Below, piece after piece: positions 45,046-54,370 of a DNA stretch of 64,000 nucleotides (position 1 is the stretch's first letter; each line of letters begins with the position of its first letter). The stretch comes from Rothia amarae (GTDB taxonomy: Bacteria > Actinomycetota > Actinomycetes > Actinomycetales > Micrococcaceae). A model generated the notes under the pieces. It was not told the origin of the DNA and did no database searches. It saw only the letters and a list, made by a program, of their open reading frames with translations. The translations under genes and the position numbers were made by a program. The stretch lies in the NCBI RefSeq assembly GCF_014705945.2, contig NZ_CP061538.1, positions 1,798,001-1,862,000 of the forward strand. The letters run 5' to 3'.

Positions 45046-46344
45046 ATGCTTTCCACCCTCTTTATGCCTCAACAGGGCGAACGCTTTGCAAGAAGCTCTG
45101 TTGATTCAGCGTATTCAAAGATTCCAGCGTTACCTGCCTGGCCTCTTTATACTCTTCTGTATGGTTTTCCTCTGATCTGGGCTCTTGGCTTGGGTCAGTT
45201 TGCCCCTACTATTCTCGCCATCATCATGGTCTTCTATATGGTGGTGCGCAGAAACATCTTGGTCTACAAGACACAGTGGATTTGGTTTGCCCTTATTTTT
45301 TGGTGCGTGGTGTGTACAGTATCCCTTCACGGGGGTAGCGATATTTTGGCGTGGGGACTTCGTTGGGTAAATATTCTCAACGTAGGTATCTACGGCGTGT
45401 ATTTCTTCAATGCACGTACATCTATCACCAATCAAGGGCTGATGGGCGGTCTTGTCACGGTCTGGTACACCGTGGTGATTTTGGGCTATTTGGCTTTGCT
45501 CTTCCCAGAGTTCCGCCTCACTACCCCTATGAGCTTTTTGCTTCCTGGCGGGTTGAAACAGAACGAATTGGTTCGTGACTACGTCATGCCACCGCTGGCT
45601 GAAATCCAGTTACCTTGGGGCGCTCCTGAGCCATATATTCGCCCGTCGGCACCGTTTCCTTACGCTAATAGCTGGGGTCTGGCGTTCACTTTCTTGACGC
45701 CGGTCGTGATTGCCACCTTGATGGCAGCCGATAAGCTTCGCACCAAAATTATTTTGGGTATCTCCATTATTTTGGGCTTGGTGCCTGCCATCGCTACCAG
45801 TAACCGTGGAATGTTCATTGGCTTGGGCATCGCCGTGGTGTATGTAGTGCTTCGCTATGTACTCAGCGGTAACTTGAAAGTCGCTTTCTACTCGGTGGTC
45901 GCTGCAGCGCTTGCTGTCGCAGGTCTGTTTGCTTCAGGTGCTATTGCCAAGATTCTTGGCCGCCAGGAATATTCAGATTCTACCGGCGGTCGTGCTTCGC
46001 TGTATCAGGCAACGTGGGACGCCGTCATGCAGTCGCCTGTGGTCGGCTACGGCACGTCTCGAATGAATGTATCCATTGGTATTTCTATGGGCACTCAGGG
46101 TTACCTGTGGGCTCTGATGTTCTGCTTTGGGTTAGTGGGGCTTGCATTGTTTGTCATCTTCATGCTTTCCTCCATCATCTCCACCTGGGATGTGCAGTCT
46201 GCAGCTGGGCTATGGATTCATTCGGTACCTGTCACTGCGATCTGCGTCTTTATCTTCTACAGCTTTGACATTATGCAGATGGCAGCCATGATGCTGTGTC
46301 TGACCATGATTATGAGATCTCAAGTTAATGGGGAGGGGATTTAA
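45046..46344 (+). CDS. O-antigen ligase / polymerase-like membrane protein (Wzy type)
   Basis: I start at ATG 45046 (MLSTLFMPQQGERF), just after the preceding stop and an AAGG. The 432-residue protein has about 10-12 membrane segments. A long extracytoplasmic stretch in the middle (VMPPLAEIQLPWGAPEPYIRP) precedes ATSNRGMFIGLG and GYGTSRMN, a layout usual for Wzy/WaaL polymerases. It would link repeat units on the outer face of the membrane. Its TAA overlaps the next start (TAATG). Confidence 0.8.
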   Translation: MLSTLFMPQQGERFARSSVDSAYSKIPALPAWPLYTLLYGFPLIWALGLGQFAPTILAIIMVFYMVVRRNILVYKTQWIWFALIFWCVVCTVSLHGGSDILAWGLRWVNILNVGIYGVYFFNARTSITNQGLMGGLVTVWYTVVILGYLALLFPEFRLTTPMSFLLPGGLKQNELVRDYVMPPLAEIQLPWGAPEPYIRPSAPFPYANSWGLAFTFLTPVVIATLMAADKLRTKIILGISIILGLVPAIATSNRGMFIGLGIAVVYVVLRYVLSGNLKVAFYSVVAAALAVAGLFASGAIAKILGRQEYSDSTGGRASLYQATWDAVMQSPVVGYGTSRMNVSIGISMGTQGYLWALMFCFGLVGLALFVIFMLSSIISTWDVQSAAGLWIHSVPVTAICVFIFYSFDIMQMAAMMLCLTMIMRSQVNGEGI

Positions 46345-47858
46345 TGCCCTCACTTGCTAAGAGCGGTGCATTTTCATCCCTCTTCGTAGTCTATGGAGCA
46401 ATCGCGGCGTTCGTCGCTACCTTAGTAGTGACGCACGGGCTAGGCGAAGCTGGCGCGGGTCTATTTTTCCAGGTGATGGCGCTTTTCACGATTGGCACGT
46501 CGCTTTCGGTTTTTGGCTCGGACACGGGTTTGGTTCGTACGGTTTCTGCCCAGCGGGCGGTGGGTCGTTACTCGGCAATACCGCGTTTGATTCGTTTTGC
46601 GACTATTCCTTCGCTGTGCATTGCTATCGGGCTCACTGTAGTGGCACTCATTTATACTTTGCCGGCACTGACTCCGTCACTAGATCATGACTACCGGGTG
46701 GCAGTAAATGTCTCCGCACCGTTCTTGATTGCCGCTGCCGCCATGACAATTTGTTTTGGCGTGCTTCGCGGTCTCAACCGAGTGGTTACTTTTACCGCTC
46801 TCCAGAATGTTCTGCTACCCACTCTGCGCATTCTGGCAGTGTTGCTGGTAGTAAGCATGGCTGGCTCAATGTTGTCTTTGGCACTGGCATGGGCAATTCC
46901 TGTGGTGGTTGTTGGATTGATCGCCCTGGTCTTGGTTCGCAAATACATGCCGCGCGCTGAAGACGATGTCGCAGAAGGTAGCGTTCCTGCAGAGACCGCC
47001 AAAACCTTTTGGGGGTTTAGCGCCGCACGCGGTGTTTCTGCAGTGGTTGAATCCATCCTCGAATGGATCGACGTACTTTTTGTGGCAGCATATGGCGGCG
47101 TTGTCGCTTCGGGTATCTACGGCGCCGTCAACCGTATGGTGCGCATGGGCGTGATGGTAGAACACACCGGTCGAATTGTGACCGGTCCCTCTATCAGCGC
47201 GGCTATCGCCACCAACGAATTGGATAAAGCCCGTCGTATCTTTCTAGGAAACACCAGAGCCCTCATCGCAATTGGATGGCCCTTCTACATCACGTTGGCG
47301 TTCTTCGGACCTGTTCTCATGACCGTTTTTGGTCAGGGATTCGACCGGGGCGCAGGAATTCTCTGGGTGATCTGCCCTGCCATGATGATTATGATGGCAG
47401 CCGGCGGTGTCCAGTCAGTTCTACTGATGAGCGGTAAGTCGCGGTGGCAGCTCTATAACAAGCTGTCCTCGCTGGCTGTTTCGTTCATCCTAAATTTCCT
47501 CTTGGTACCTACCTATGGGATTTGGGGAGCAGTAACGGCATGGGCCGCAGCTATTCTGGTGGATACCGCTTTGGCTTCCTATGAAGTTCTGAAATTAGTA
47601 GGTATTAGCGCAAAACCCACCGAAATGTTCCCCATCATGCTTGCAGGCGTGGGGGTACCTCTTTTGGGCGCGCTAGGAGTGACTTGGTTCATGGGGATGG
47701 GCTGGGTTCAACTCTTTGTCTACGCGGCCATCGTGATTCCGATCTACGGCATCCTGCTCTACGTCTTTAGACACGCGATGGGCGTCGAGATGATTTTCAA
47801 ATCTCGAAAAAAGAAAAAAAGAATTGGTAAACACTTTGCATCGAAAGAGAGCAACTAA
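46344..47858 (+). CDS. Polysaccharide flippase (Wzx type, MOP superfamily)
   Basis: The 504-residue protein has about 14 hydrophobic segments and the N-terminal pattern AAFVATLVVTHGLGEAGAGLFFQVMAL common to Wzx-type exporters, ending in a Lys-rich cytoplasmic tail. It starts behind GGGGAGGGG, overlapping the polymerase stop by one base. It would flip lipid-linked repeat units to the outer face. Confidence 0.88.
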   Translation: MPSLAKSGAFSSLFVVYGAIAAFVATLVVTHGLGEAGAGLFFQVMALFTIGTSLSVFGSDTGLVRTVSAQRAVGRYSAIPRLIRFATIPSLCIAIGLTVVALIYTLPALTPSLDHDYRVAVNVSAPFLIAAAAMTICFGVLRGLNRVVTFTALQNVLLPTLRILAVLLVVSMAGSMLSLALAWAIPVVVVGLIALVLVRKYMPRAEDDVAEGSVPAETAKTFWGFSAARGVSAVVESILEWIDVLFVAAYGGVVASGIYGAVNRMVRMGVMVEHTGRIVTGPSISAAIATNELDKARRIFLGNTRALIAIGWPFYITLAFFGPVLMTVFGQGFDRGAGILWVICPAMMIMMAAGGVQSVLLMSGKSRWQLYNKLSSLAVSFILNFLLVPTYGIWGAVTAWAAAILVDTALASYEVLKLVGISAKPTEMFPIMLAGVGVPLLGALGVTWFMGMGWVQLFVYAAIVIPIYGILLYVFRHAMGVEMIFKSRKKKKRIGKHFASKESN

Positions 47859-47860
47859 AC

Positions 47861-49099
47861 ATGGCTAAAGTAGCAGCACGCAGAGCGAGTGGGGATTCGC
47901 AGCGTTCAAATCAGGCGGTAGGGGCAGTTTCGCTCTCCGACCAGCTCAAGAAGATGCTTCGTCATCCTTTGATTATTCTGACCGCCGTCATTATTGGCGC
48001 TATCTTAGGCGCCCTGGCTTCGGTTGCAGCAACTCCCAAATATCAAGCAACCGCTACCGTTTTGGCGACCCCCGTCTCGCCAGACCCCAATGCATTGGCA
48101 AGCAACCAGCTCACTCTGAAGATTGATACAGAAGCAGGCGTTGCCGCTTCTCGTGAAGTAGCTGAAGAAGCTGCTAAGGAAATCGACGTCAACGACCAAG
48201 GGCTCGTCTCACGTTTGGTACACAACGTTGAGGTAGCACCTCACTCCGGTACCGAAGTCATGGATATTACTGCAACTGCAGATAATCCCGAAGACGCAGC
48301 ACTTTACGCTAACTCCATCGCGAAGTCCTACCTGAAGGTACGCACCGAAGCAGCACAGGAGCGCGTAGACGCCGCTGCTAAGGAAGCTAAGAAAGAACTG
48401 GATAATCTTCCTAAGGATTCTTCAGAGCAGGTCAAGGCAACTCTGACTGAAAAGCTTGCTCAGATTCAGCTGACTAACACTGAAGCTGGCCGTGTTATCA
48501 GCGAAGCTAAGGCTCCTCAGGCATCCCAGAACCTGGGCATGCTCAAGACTGCTTTGGTGGGTGCTTGCCTCGGTCTTCTCATTGGAGCTGTTTTGGCATG
48601 GATTGCAGACTCTCGTGCCCGCAAACTGGCTCATGCTGATCGTGCCGAAGAGGTTGTTCGGGGTCCTGTGTCTCACATTCGTCGCGGTTCCGAGGTTGAG
48701 GATACTCGCCGGGCACTGATGGCGTTGGGCGCTCCTGTCGGACATGTTTCTTCAGAAGATCACCGCGGAGTCATCGTCTACTCGCCGACCCCTCAGCTGG
48801 CAGAGCAGTATGCTTCGGTCGTGGGTGAATCTATTTCTCAGGAAAACGTTCATTTCACCGACTCCATCTCAACGGCGCTTTCCAATGAGCCGACATTCCA
48901 GGCAGTAGCTGATCAGCCAACCGTCGTTGTCGCTTCTCATGAAGCAGGGTTCTCTGAGGTTCTCTCAGCGGCTGAAAATCTAGGGGCAGCTCTTATCGTG
49001 GTGGATTCTTCCACCGATTCTGCACAACTTCGTGAATTTGCCCAGCTCGCAGCACGCACTTCACACGCCGATATCGAATACGTCTATCTGGCATCCTAA
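47861..49099 (+). CDS. Wzz-like chain-length protein with degenerate kinase-like C-terminal domain
   Basis: The 412-residue protein has a first membrane helix (about 37-57), the Wzz pattern YQATATVLATPVSPDPNALASNQLT, an extracytoplasmic helical part and a second helix (about 225-247). After it comes a cytoplasmic domain of about 160 residues. At 301-324 (RGVIVYSPTPQLAEQYASVV) this resembles the P-loop start of a BY-kinase, but GEGKST is absent. ALIVVDSSTD near the end sits where Walker B would be. It is probably a regulatory pseudo-kinase partner for polymerase control. Directly follows wzx by 2 nt. Confidence 0.8.
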   Translation: MAKVAARRASGDSQRSNQAVGAVSLSDQLKKMLRHPLIILTAVIIGAILGALASVAATPKYQATATVLATPVSPDPNALASNQLTLKIDTEAGVAASREVAEEAAKEIDVNDQGLVSRLVHNVEVAPHSGTEVMDITATADNPEDAALYANSIAKSYLKVRTEAAQERVDAAAKEAKKELDNLPKDSSEQVKATLTEKLAQIQLTNTEAGRVISEAKAPQASQNLGMLKTALVGACLGLLIGAVLAWIADSRARKLAHADRAEEVVRGPVSHIRRGSEVEDTRRALMALGAPVGHVSSEDHRGVIVYSPTPQLAEQYASVVGESISQENVHFTDSISTALSNEPTFQAVADQPTVVVASHEAGFSEVLSAAENLGAALIVVDSSTDSAQLREFAQLAARTSHADIEYVYLAS

Positions 49100-49128
49100 G
49101 CAACACATCTTTGGGGGATAACAACACA

Positions 49129-49578
49129 ATGAAAGCACTCTATGTAGCGAGCGCGGGCGGTCACCTTGCCCAGCTCATCGCTATTGATAAGTTCTGGAAA
49201 CAACACGATCGCACCTGGGCAACTTTTGAGCTACCTGAGGTAAAAGCGGCGTTGGACGGCGAGAAGATTGATTGGGTTTATTTCCCCACTACTCGCAACA
49301 TTCCAAATGCCGTGCGCAATGTGGGAGTCGCTTGGCGTACTCTGCGCAGGGAGAAGCCCGACGTCGTCATCACGTCTGGTGCTGCTGTCGCAGTTTCTTT
49401 CTTCGCAGTGGCAAAGATTCTAGGCATTCGCACTGTCTTTATCGAAGCTTACGATCGCATCACGATGCCGACAATGAGCGGACGCTTATGCTACCCCATG
49501 AGCGACCTTTTTGTTGTTCAATGGGAAGAGCAACAGAAGGCATTCCCCGAGTCGGTTAATATCGGCGCGATTATGTAG
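49129..49578 (+). CDS. PssD/Alg14-like glycosyltransferase subunit
   Basis: The 149-residue protein starts at ATG 49129 behind GGGGG; an in-frame TTG at 49111 would include that site. It has the Alg14/PssD start ALYVASAGGHLAQL, VITSGAAVAVSFF and FIEAYDRITMPTMSG. Such proteins are the membrane-docking, acceptor-binding half of a two-part glycosyltransferase. The catalytic partner is the next gene, 52 bp later. Confidence 0.85.
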   Translation: MKALYVASAGGHLAQLIAIDKFWKQHDRTWATFELPEVKAALDGEKIDWVYFPTTRNIPNAVRNVGVAWRTLRREKPDVVITSGAAVAVSFFAVAKILGIRTVFIEAYDRITMPTMSGRLCYPMSDLFVVQWEEQQKAFPESVNIGAIM

Positions 49579-49630
49579 CTCCCTCGCTCTTTGCTTACTC
49601 ACTCCATCTCTTAGAAAGTAGATTAATCGC

Positions 49631-50260
49631 ATGGCAACACGCAGCGATCCCCAGAAACCTGTGGAAGAGGACGTGCCTCATTACGATCTTGTGGTTTCCA
49701 TTGGAACTGACTATCACAAATTTGATCGATTGGTAGGTTGGGTAGAGTCTTACCTGACTCAGCATCCTGAGGTAACTTGCCTCTTTCAGCATGGTTTTAC
49801 GGAAGGCCCCCGTAATTCCACCGACAACGTAGACCGCATGCCTCGTAAAGATCTGCTTAAGATCTACGAGAATGCTACCGCCGTACTGGTGCAGGGCGGC
49901 CCCGGTTCAATTTTGGACGCGCGCGAAGTCGGAGTTATTCCAATTTCTGTTCCTCGCCAGGCTGAGCTTGAGGAAGTGGTAGATAACCACCAGGTTGAGT
50001 TCTCCAAGGTGATGCAGTCTTATGGTGAGACAGTTATTGCTCAGGATGCCAAGGACCTGCACCAGAAGCTAGATGATGCTTTGGCGAACCCAGAGAAATA
50101 TCGTGGTTCCCGTCGTCGTCCTGGTGCTGACGAAGCATCGGCTCGGCTTTCCGAGGTTTTTGAAACTTTTGCCCCCTCCCCCGGCCACGACGTACGCAAG
50201 TTTGCTCGTCGTTGGAAGCAAGTAGTTTTGGGAATCGTCGGAGAGAAGTTTTCTCGTTAG
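49631..50260 (+). CDS. PssE/Alg13-like glycosyltransferase subunit
   Basis: The 209-residue protein has the C-terminal half of a GT28 fold: DLVVSIGTDYHKFDRLVGWV, YENATAVLVQGGPGSILDA and ISVPRQAELEEVVDNHQVEF, the nucleotide-sugar site. Together with the preceding subunit it should form one transferase, as PssD/PssE do. It has about 40 extra basic residues at the C-terminus. Last gene of the operon begun at 43338. An imperfect inverted repeat (about 50324-50371) follows and may terminate it. Confidence 0.85.
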   Translation: MATRSDPQKPVEEDVPHYDLVVSIGTDYHKFDRLVGWVESYLTQHPEVTCLFQHGFTEGPRNSTDNVDRMPRKDLLKIYENATAVLVQGGPGSILDAREVGVIPISVPRQAELEEVVDNHQVEFSKVMQSYGETVIAQDAKDLHQKLDDALANPEKYRGSRRRPGADEASARLSEVFETFAPSPGHDVRKFARRWKQVVLGIVGEKFSR

Positions 50261-50360
50261 TCTGAGATAGTTTTGGCGGCATAACCTATTCCGCCAGGTT
50301 CTAGAGGGCTTGATGATTTCTACAGGGCGCTCAATGCGATAGCTTATAGCTCATATCGTG

Positions 50361-50389
50361 TTGGGCGCCTTGTGCGTATTCCGTATAAG
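50361..50389 (+). promoter_or_regulatory. Possible promoter of the DUF2505 gene
   Basis: TTGGGC and TATAAG are separated by 17 nt and lie 56 bp before the ATG. The match is reasonable but not strong. Confidence 0.4.
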
Positions 50390-50444
50390 ATATTAGAAGA
50401 TAGAGCACCGATGGGTGCTTTCATTTCATAGAGAGGTACGTGTT

Positions 50445-50942
50445 ATGGCTGTTAATGAAACAACCACTGTAAACGCAACTGTTGATCAGGTTGCACAGGC
50501 TTTTGCATCTGAGGATTTCGCACGTTTTGTGTGCGATAAGTTGAAGATTGGTTTTGAAGGTTTCTCAGTTGACGGCGATCCTTCGGGTGCTTTTACCGCG
50601 ACCTCAACCCGTGCGGTGAGTGCAGATCGTGTTCCTGATATGGCAAAGAAGTTTGTCTCTAAAGGTCTGAAGATGACTCAGGTTGATTCTGTTTCTGCGC
50701 CCGCTGCAGATGGTGCGCGCACCGTAGAATCAGAAATCAACGTTACGGGCATGCCTGTGACCGCTAAGGCTTCACAGCAGTTGGTTCCTCAGGGCGAGCA
50801 GACCGTTATTAATGTTTCCGGTGAAGTTTCCTGTGGTATTCCTTTGGTGGGCAAGAAGATTGCTGCTGCCGCTGAGCCTTACGTGGGTAAAGTAATGACT
50901 AAACTCGGTGGTTACATCGAAGAGTGGCTTCAGCAGAAGTAA
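50445..50942 (+). CDS. DUF2505 family protein (START/SRPBCC-like)
   Basis: I use the ATG at 50445 (MAVNETTTVNATVDQVAQAFAS), preceded by GAGAGG; the frame also has an earlier Met in an unlikely context. The 165-residue protein has the DUF2505 layout: an N-terminal strand-helix typical of SRPBCC lipid-binding folds and a C-terminal GYIEEWLQQ helix. These proteins are conserved in actinobacteria with no established function. A bidirectional terminator follows. Confidence 0.75.
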   Translation: MAVNETTTVNATVDQVAQAFASEDFARFVCDKLKIGFEGFSVDGDPSGAFTATSTRAVSADRVPDMAKKFVSKGLKMTQVDSVSAPAADGARTVESEINVTGMPVTAKASQQLVPQGEQTVINVSGEVSCGIPLVGKKIAAAAEPYVGKVMTKLGGYIEEWLQQK

Positions 50943-50968
50943 TTTCCGGTTTTAAACCTATAAATCTT

Positions 50969-51016
50969 AAAGCTCAAGGGCGGTTCCTGAAAATTCAGGA
51001 ACCGCCCTTGAGCTTT
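50969..51016. terminator. Bidirectional terminator between DUF2505 and cytidylyltransferase genes
   Basis: Arms of 22 bp starting AAGCTCAAGGGCGGTTCCTG pair perfectly around a short loop, between convergent gene ends with A/T-rich borders. Confidence 0.92.
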
Positions 51017-51028
51017 AGCTATTAGATT

Positions 51029-51454
51029 TTATGCTGCGTTGGGGGTGAGCGCTGCAAGAGCTGCGCGCAGCTTAGTAGAAGAAGTGTGTGCGGTGTAGGG
51101 GAAGTACACGACGTTCACGCCTACCGCAGCAAAGCGGTCTTCGAGATCTTTACCCTTTGGAGTGCCTTTCCAGTCATCACCCTTGAAGAAGGTGTTGAAT
51201 TTGACTGATTCCCAGGTCTCTAGCTTATCCTTGACGGTCTCCGCGCGTACTTCGTCCACGAAGTCGATGTGGGAGACAATTTCCATGCGTTCTGCCAGAG
51301 GCACAATAGGCTTGCGACCCTTGGTCAGTTCTAGCATTTCGTCTGAAACCACGCCTGCGATGAGGTAGTCGCAGTTCTTTTTTGCTTCACGGAGGATATT
51401 AAGGTGTCCTACGTGGAAAAGATCAAAAGCGCCTGCTGCGTAACCGATATTCAT
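51029..51454 (-). CDS. TagD-like cytidylyltransferase
   Basis: The 141-residue protein has the nucleotidyltransferase HxGH motif in GAFDLFHVGHLNIL and the second motif in YTAHTSSTKLR. It is the size and form of glycerol-3-phosphate cytidylyltransferase, which makes CDP-glycerol for teichoic-acid-type polymers. Ethanolamine-phosphate and other polyol-phosphate enzymes look similar, so the substrate is not certain. It lies near, but not in operon with, the polysaccharide genes. Confidence 0.85.
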   Translation of the reverse strand: MNIGYAAGAFDLFHVGHLNILREAKKNCDYLIAGVVSDEMLELTKGRKPIVPLAERMEIVSHIDFVDEVRAETVKDKLETWESVKFNTFFKGDDWKGTPKGKDLEDRFAAVGVNVVYFPYTAHTSSTKLRAALAALTPNAA

Positions 51455-51630
51455 AAATTCCCTTAGTCAAAAAACGAGTGTGCGAATAATATTACGCCAC
51501 ATAGGAGCTGACATACCGAAACCTCTTGCGCCTAGTTTGGTGGACAGTATACCCCCTTTCGTGAGCGGATGGGGTCAAAATATGATGCCGTTCATGCTGG
51601 TGGGTCACATATTATCTTGGCACGCATCCT

Positions 51631-51664
51631 GACGGCAGTTGCATCTCCTGCTGCAACCGCCGTC
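51631..51664 (-). terminator. Hairpin downstream of sufU
   Basis: GACGGCAGTTGCA pairs with TGCAACCGCCGTC with one mismatch, 22 bp past the sufU stop. No T tract follows on the minus strand. The rest of 51455-51685 shows nothing else. Confidence 0.45.
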
Positions 51665-51685
51665 ATCTATACAGGCTGAAAAAGT

Positions 51686-52144
51686 TTACTTCGCTACAGT
51701 GGCTTCTTTGGTGGCTTCTTCAGCCGCAACCCACGAAAGCATTGCACATTTGACGCGTGCTACGAATTTCGAGACACCTGCGAAAGCAGCGGCGTCGCCA
51801 AAGTACTCTTCATCGGGTTGAATCTGCCCGCGCGAGCGCAACATTTCGCGGAATTTGTCCACCATCTCCTGGAATTCTCCCAAGCTCATTCCTGGAGCCA
51901 TATCGGATAGAACTGAGGCAGATGCCATCGAGATGGAACAGCCGTCCCCTTCCCACGATACTTTTTCAATGGTCTGGCGGTCATCCGAGAGCTCAACGCG
52001 GAGGTTAATCTCATCGCCGCAGGTGGGGTTGTACTGGTGGTTATCGGCGCTGGCATGCGTGCCGGGATCTACGAACCCTTCACCGGTGCGCTGCTTGGAA
52101 TGGTCAAGAATAATCTCTTGATATAGGGACTCGAGTCCGCTCAT
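51686..52144 (-). CDS. sufU: SufU Fe-S assembly protein
   Basis: The 152-residue protein has the three conserved Cys of SufU, in NPTCGDEINL, GDGCSISMASASVLSDM and RVKCAMLSW, plus the SufU-specific insertion before the third. SufU binds zinc and accepts persulfide sulfur from SufS in Gram-positive bacteria. It starts 24 bp after sufS and belongs to the same operon; sufBCD are not in the window. Confidence 0.93.
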   Translation of the reverse strand: MSGLESLYQEIILDHSKQRTGEGFVDPGTHASADNHQYNPTCGDEINLRVELSDDRQTIEKVSWEGDGCSISMASASVLSDMAPGMSLGEFQEMVDKFREMLRSRGQIQPDEEYFGDAAAFAGVSKFVARVKCAMLSWVAAEEATKEATVAK

Positions 52145-52168
52145 CGTTACTCCTAGAAAAGCTTGATA

Positions 52169-53476
52169 TTAGTCGTTGATGCCAAAGTAGGGGCGCACTG
52201 TGGCGAGGGATTGCAAGAACCGGTCGACGTCGTCGGTGGTGTTGTAGATGTAACCCGACGCGCGGGTTGAGGCGTTAATCCCCATCGCCCGGTGAAGCGG
52301 CTGTGCGCAGTGGTGTCCTACTCGAACGGCGATACCTTCGGTATCAAGAATCTGTCCGACGTCGTGTGGGTGCACGCCGTCGACGTGTACTGCAGCAACT
52401 CCGGCTCGCTCCATACCGACGGCCGGCCCCAGCAGGCGCACACCGCTTATTTCACTGACGCCTTGAGCCAGACGTTTGCCCAGTTCTGCTTCCCAGGCGT
52501 GAACGTTTTCCATGCCGAGGTGGCCCAGGTATCGTACCGCCTCAGCAAGTGCAACCACCTGAGATACCTTCTGGGTACCTGCTTCAAAGCGGGTGGGAGG
52601 CGCCATGAATTCAGCTTCTGTCATGGTGACTTTGGTGATCATAGAACCACCGGTCAAGAAAGGTGGCATATCTTTGAGGAGCTCGCTCTTACCGTATAGA
52701 ACGCCGATACCGGTTGGCGCGAGCATCTTGTGACCTGAAAAGGCAGCAAAATCTACATCTAGTTCGCGGAAGTTGACCGGCATGTGAGGTACCGACTGGC
52801 ACGCGTCGAGCACAATAAATGCGCCTGCTTGGCGACCTAATTTCACCAGATAATCGACGTCTGTAATCGATCCCAGCACATTAGACACATGGGTAAAAGC
52901 TAGGACTTTGGTGCGTGCGGTGATGACCTTTTCGGCTTCCTCATAGTTGAGGGTTCCGTCTTCAAGCACTGGAATCCAGCGCAAGGTAGCACCGGTTTTC
53001 TTGGCAAGCTGCTGCCAAGGAATGAGATTCGCGTGGTGTTCCTGTTCGGTCACAACGATTTCGTCACCCTCTTGGAGCGCAAATTTTTGGGCAGCTTCTC
53101 CCCCGAGCCCTTCAGAAGCATTCGCAAAAGAATAGGTCACCAGGTTCAGCGCTTCAGTAGCATTTGCCGTCCACACAATGTCGTTTTCACGGGCGCCAAC
53201 GAACTCGGCAACTACACGACGGGCCTCTTCGAAGAGGTCAGTCGATTCCACAGCCAGGGTGTGTGCCCCGCGGTGAACCGCTGAGTTAGCACCCGTGTAG
53301 AAGTTCCGTTCGGCATCCAAAACCTGAACCGGGTTCTGGCTGGTAGCACCGGAATCGAGGTAGGTGAGCGGGTGACCATTCACTTCCAGAGAAAGAATGG
53401 GGAAGTCTTGACGAAGCTTCATCACGGTTTCATTGTTCAGAGGGGTACTCTCTGGCAAAGCGTATTTAGTGCTCAC
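52169..53476 (-). CDS. sufS: Cysteine desulfurase SufS
   Basis: The 435-residue PLP enzyme has YLDSGATSQNP near the N-terminus, the cofactor Lys in FSGHKMLAPTGIGVLYG, and the catalytic Cys in VRVGHHCAQPLH, followed by TTDDVDRFL. It extracts sulfur from cysteine and passes it to SufU, whose gene follows. Confidence 0.95.
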   Translation of the reverse strand: MSTKYALPESTPLNNETVMKLRQDFPILSLEVNGHPLTYLDSGATSQNPVQVLDAERNFYTGANSAVHRGAHTLAVESTDLFEEARRVVAEFVGARENDIVWTANATEALNLVTYSFANASEGLGGEAAQKFALQEGDEIVVTEQEHHANLIPWQQLAKKTGATLRWIPVLEDGTLNYEEAEKVITARTKVLAFTHVSNVLGSITDVDYLVKLGRQAGAFIVLDACQSVPHMPVNFRELDVDFAAFSGHKMLAPTGIGVLYGKSELLKDMPPFLTGGSMITKVTMTEAEFMAPPTRFEAGTQKVSQVVALAEAVRYLGHLGMENVHAWEAELGKRLAQGVSEISGVRLLGPAVGMERAGVAAVHVDGVHPHDVGQILDTEGIAVRVGHHCAQPLHRAMGINASTRASGYIYNTTDDVDRFLQSLATVRPYFGIND

Positions 53477-53635
53477 GTGCTCTTCCTTTTATTGACGATT
53501 ATCTACGCGTGTTCATGCTCTCTTGGCATAACGACATATTTTTATAGCTTATTCCCCGCGCGCAAAATTGTGTAGTAAGGGCAAGCTCAGTTGAGAACAC
53601 CTACCCCCCTAGCGGCACGGCGTCTGGCAAAAAAT

Positions 53636-54217
53636 TTATGATGCCGAGTGAAATTTCTGTTGGGCTGCTACCAGACCATCGGAAATCAGCAATTGGACGG
53701 CGTCTGCGGCATTACCCACTAAGAAAGGAAGCTCTTTTGCTTCCGTAGAGGAAAAGGGCTTCAGCACAAAATCTGAGACCTGCATCCGCCCGGGTGGACG
53801 CCCGATTCCAGCACGGACTCGGTAATAATCTTTTGTGCCCAGCGCCTTAGACATATCGCGCAGTCCATTATGACCGCCCTCTCCCCCACCGATTTTCAGC
53901 TTGATTGTGTCAAAAGGGATGTCCAGCTCGTCATGTACCGCAATAATTTTCTCTGGATTAATGCCATAGAACTGTGCAAGCCCCGCCACCGGCCCACCTG
54001 AGGTATTCATATAAGTGAGCGGCTTTGCCAAAATAACTTTGGGCCCGCCCATGCCCAGGCGTCCCTCTAACACCATTGCTCGGGCTTTATGCCGCTTGAA
54101 AGAGCCGCCCACCTCAGTTGCTAACTCATCGATAACCATCTGCCCAATATTATGGCGAGTCTTTTCGTATTCAGCGCCCGGGTTCCCCAAGCCCACAATC
54201 AACCATGCGTCGCTCAT
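53636..54217 (-). CDS. pth: Peptidyl-tRNA hydrolase
   Basis: I start at ATG 54217 (MSDAWLIVGLGNPGAEY), preceded by AAAGAGAAAAG; 21 codons further up are open but not family-like. The 193-residue protein has GLGNPG, the catalytic His in TRHNIGQMV, LAKPLTYMN and GGGEGGHNGLRD. It recycles peptidyl-tRNA. It lies downstream of the L25 gene, the usual ctc-pth pairing, with a hairpin between. Confidence 0.94.
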   Translation of the reverse strand: MSDAWLIVGLGNPGAEYEKTRHNIGQMVIDELATEVGGSFKRHKARAMVLEGRLGMGGPKVILAKPLTYMNTSGGPVAGLAQFYGINPEKIIAVHDELDIPFDTIKLKIGGGEGGHNGLRDMSKALGTKDYYRVRAGIGRPPGRMQVSDFVLKPFSSTEAKELPFLVGNAADAVQLLISDGLVAAQQKFHSAS

Positions 54218-54298
54218 CTTTTCTCTTTCCCTAGAGCTTTCAGTTATATCAGCTAGTTTACGTTTTAGATTTTCCAGCAAAGAATTCTCCTCACAAGA

Positions 54299-54332
54299 AT
54301 GGCCCGCACCTGCTCTGCAGGGTACGGGCCAT
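54299..54332 (-). terminator. Hairpin between rplY and pth
   Basis: ATGGCCCG / CGGGCCAT arms, extended by ACC/AGG-type pairs, lie 39 bp after the L25 stop. The hairpin may end the rplY transcript or only attenuate read-through into pth. Confidence 0.6.
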
Positions 54333-54370
54333 CTCTCACACCAATGGTGTTCTAGCTTGAAGCTAAAACA

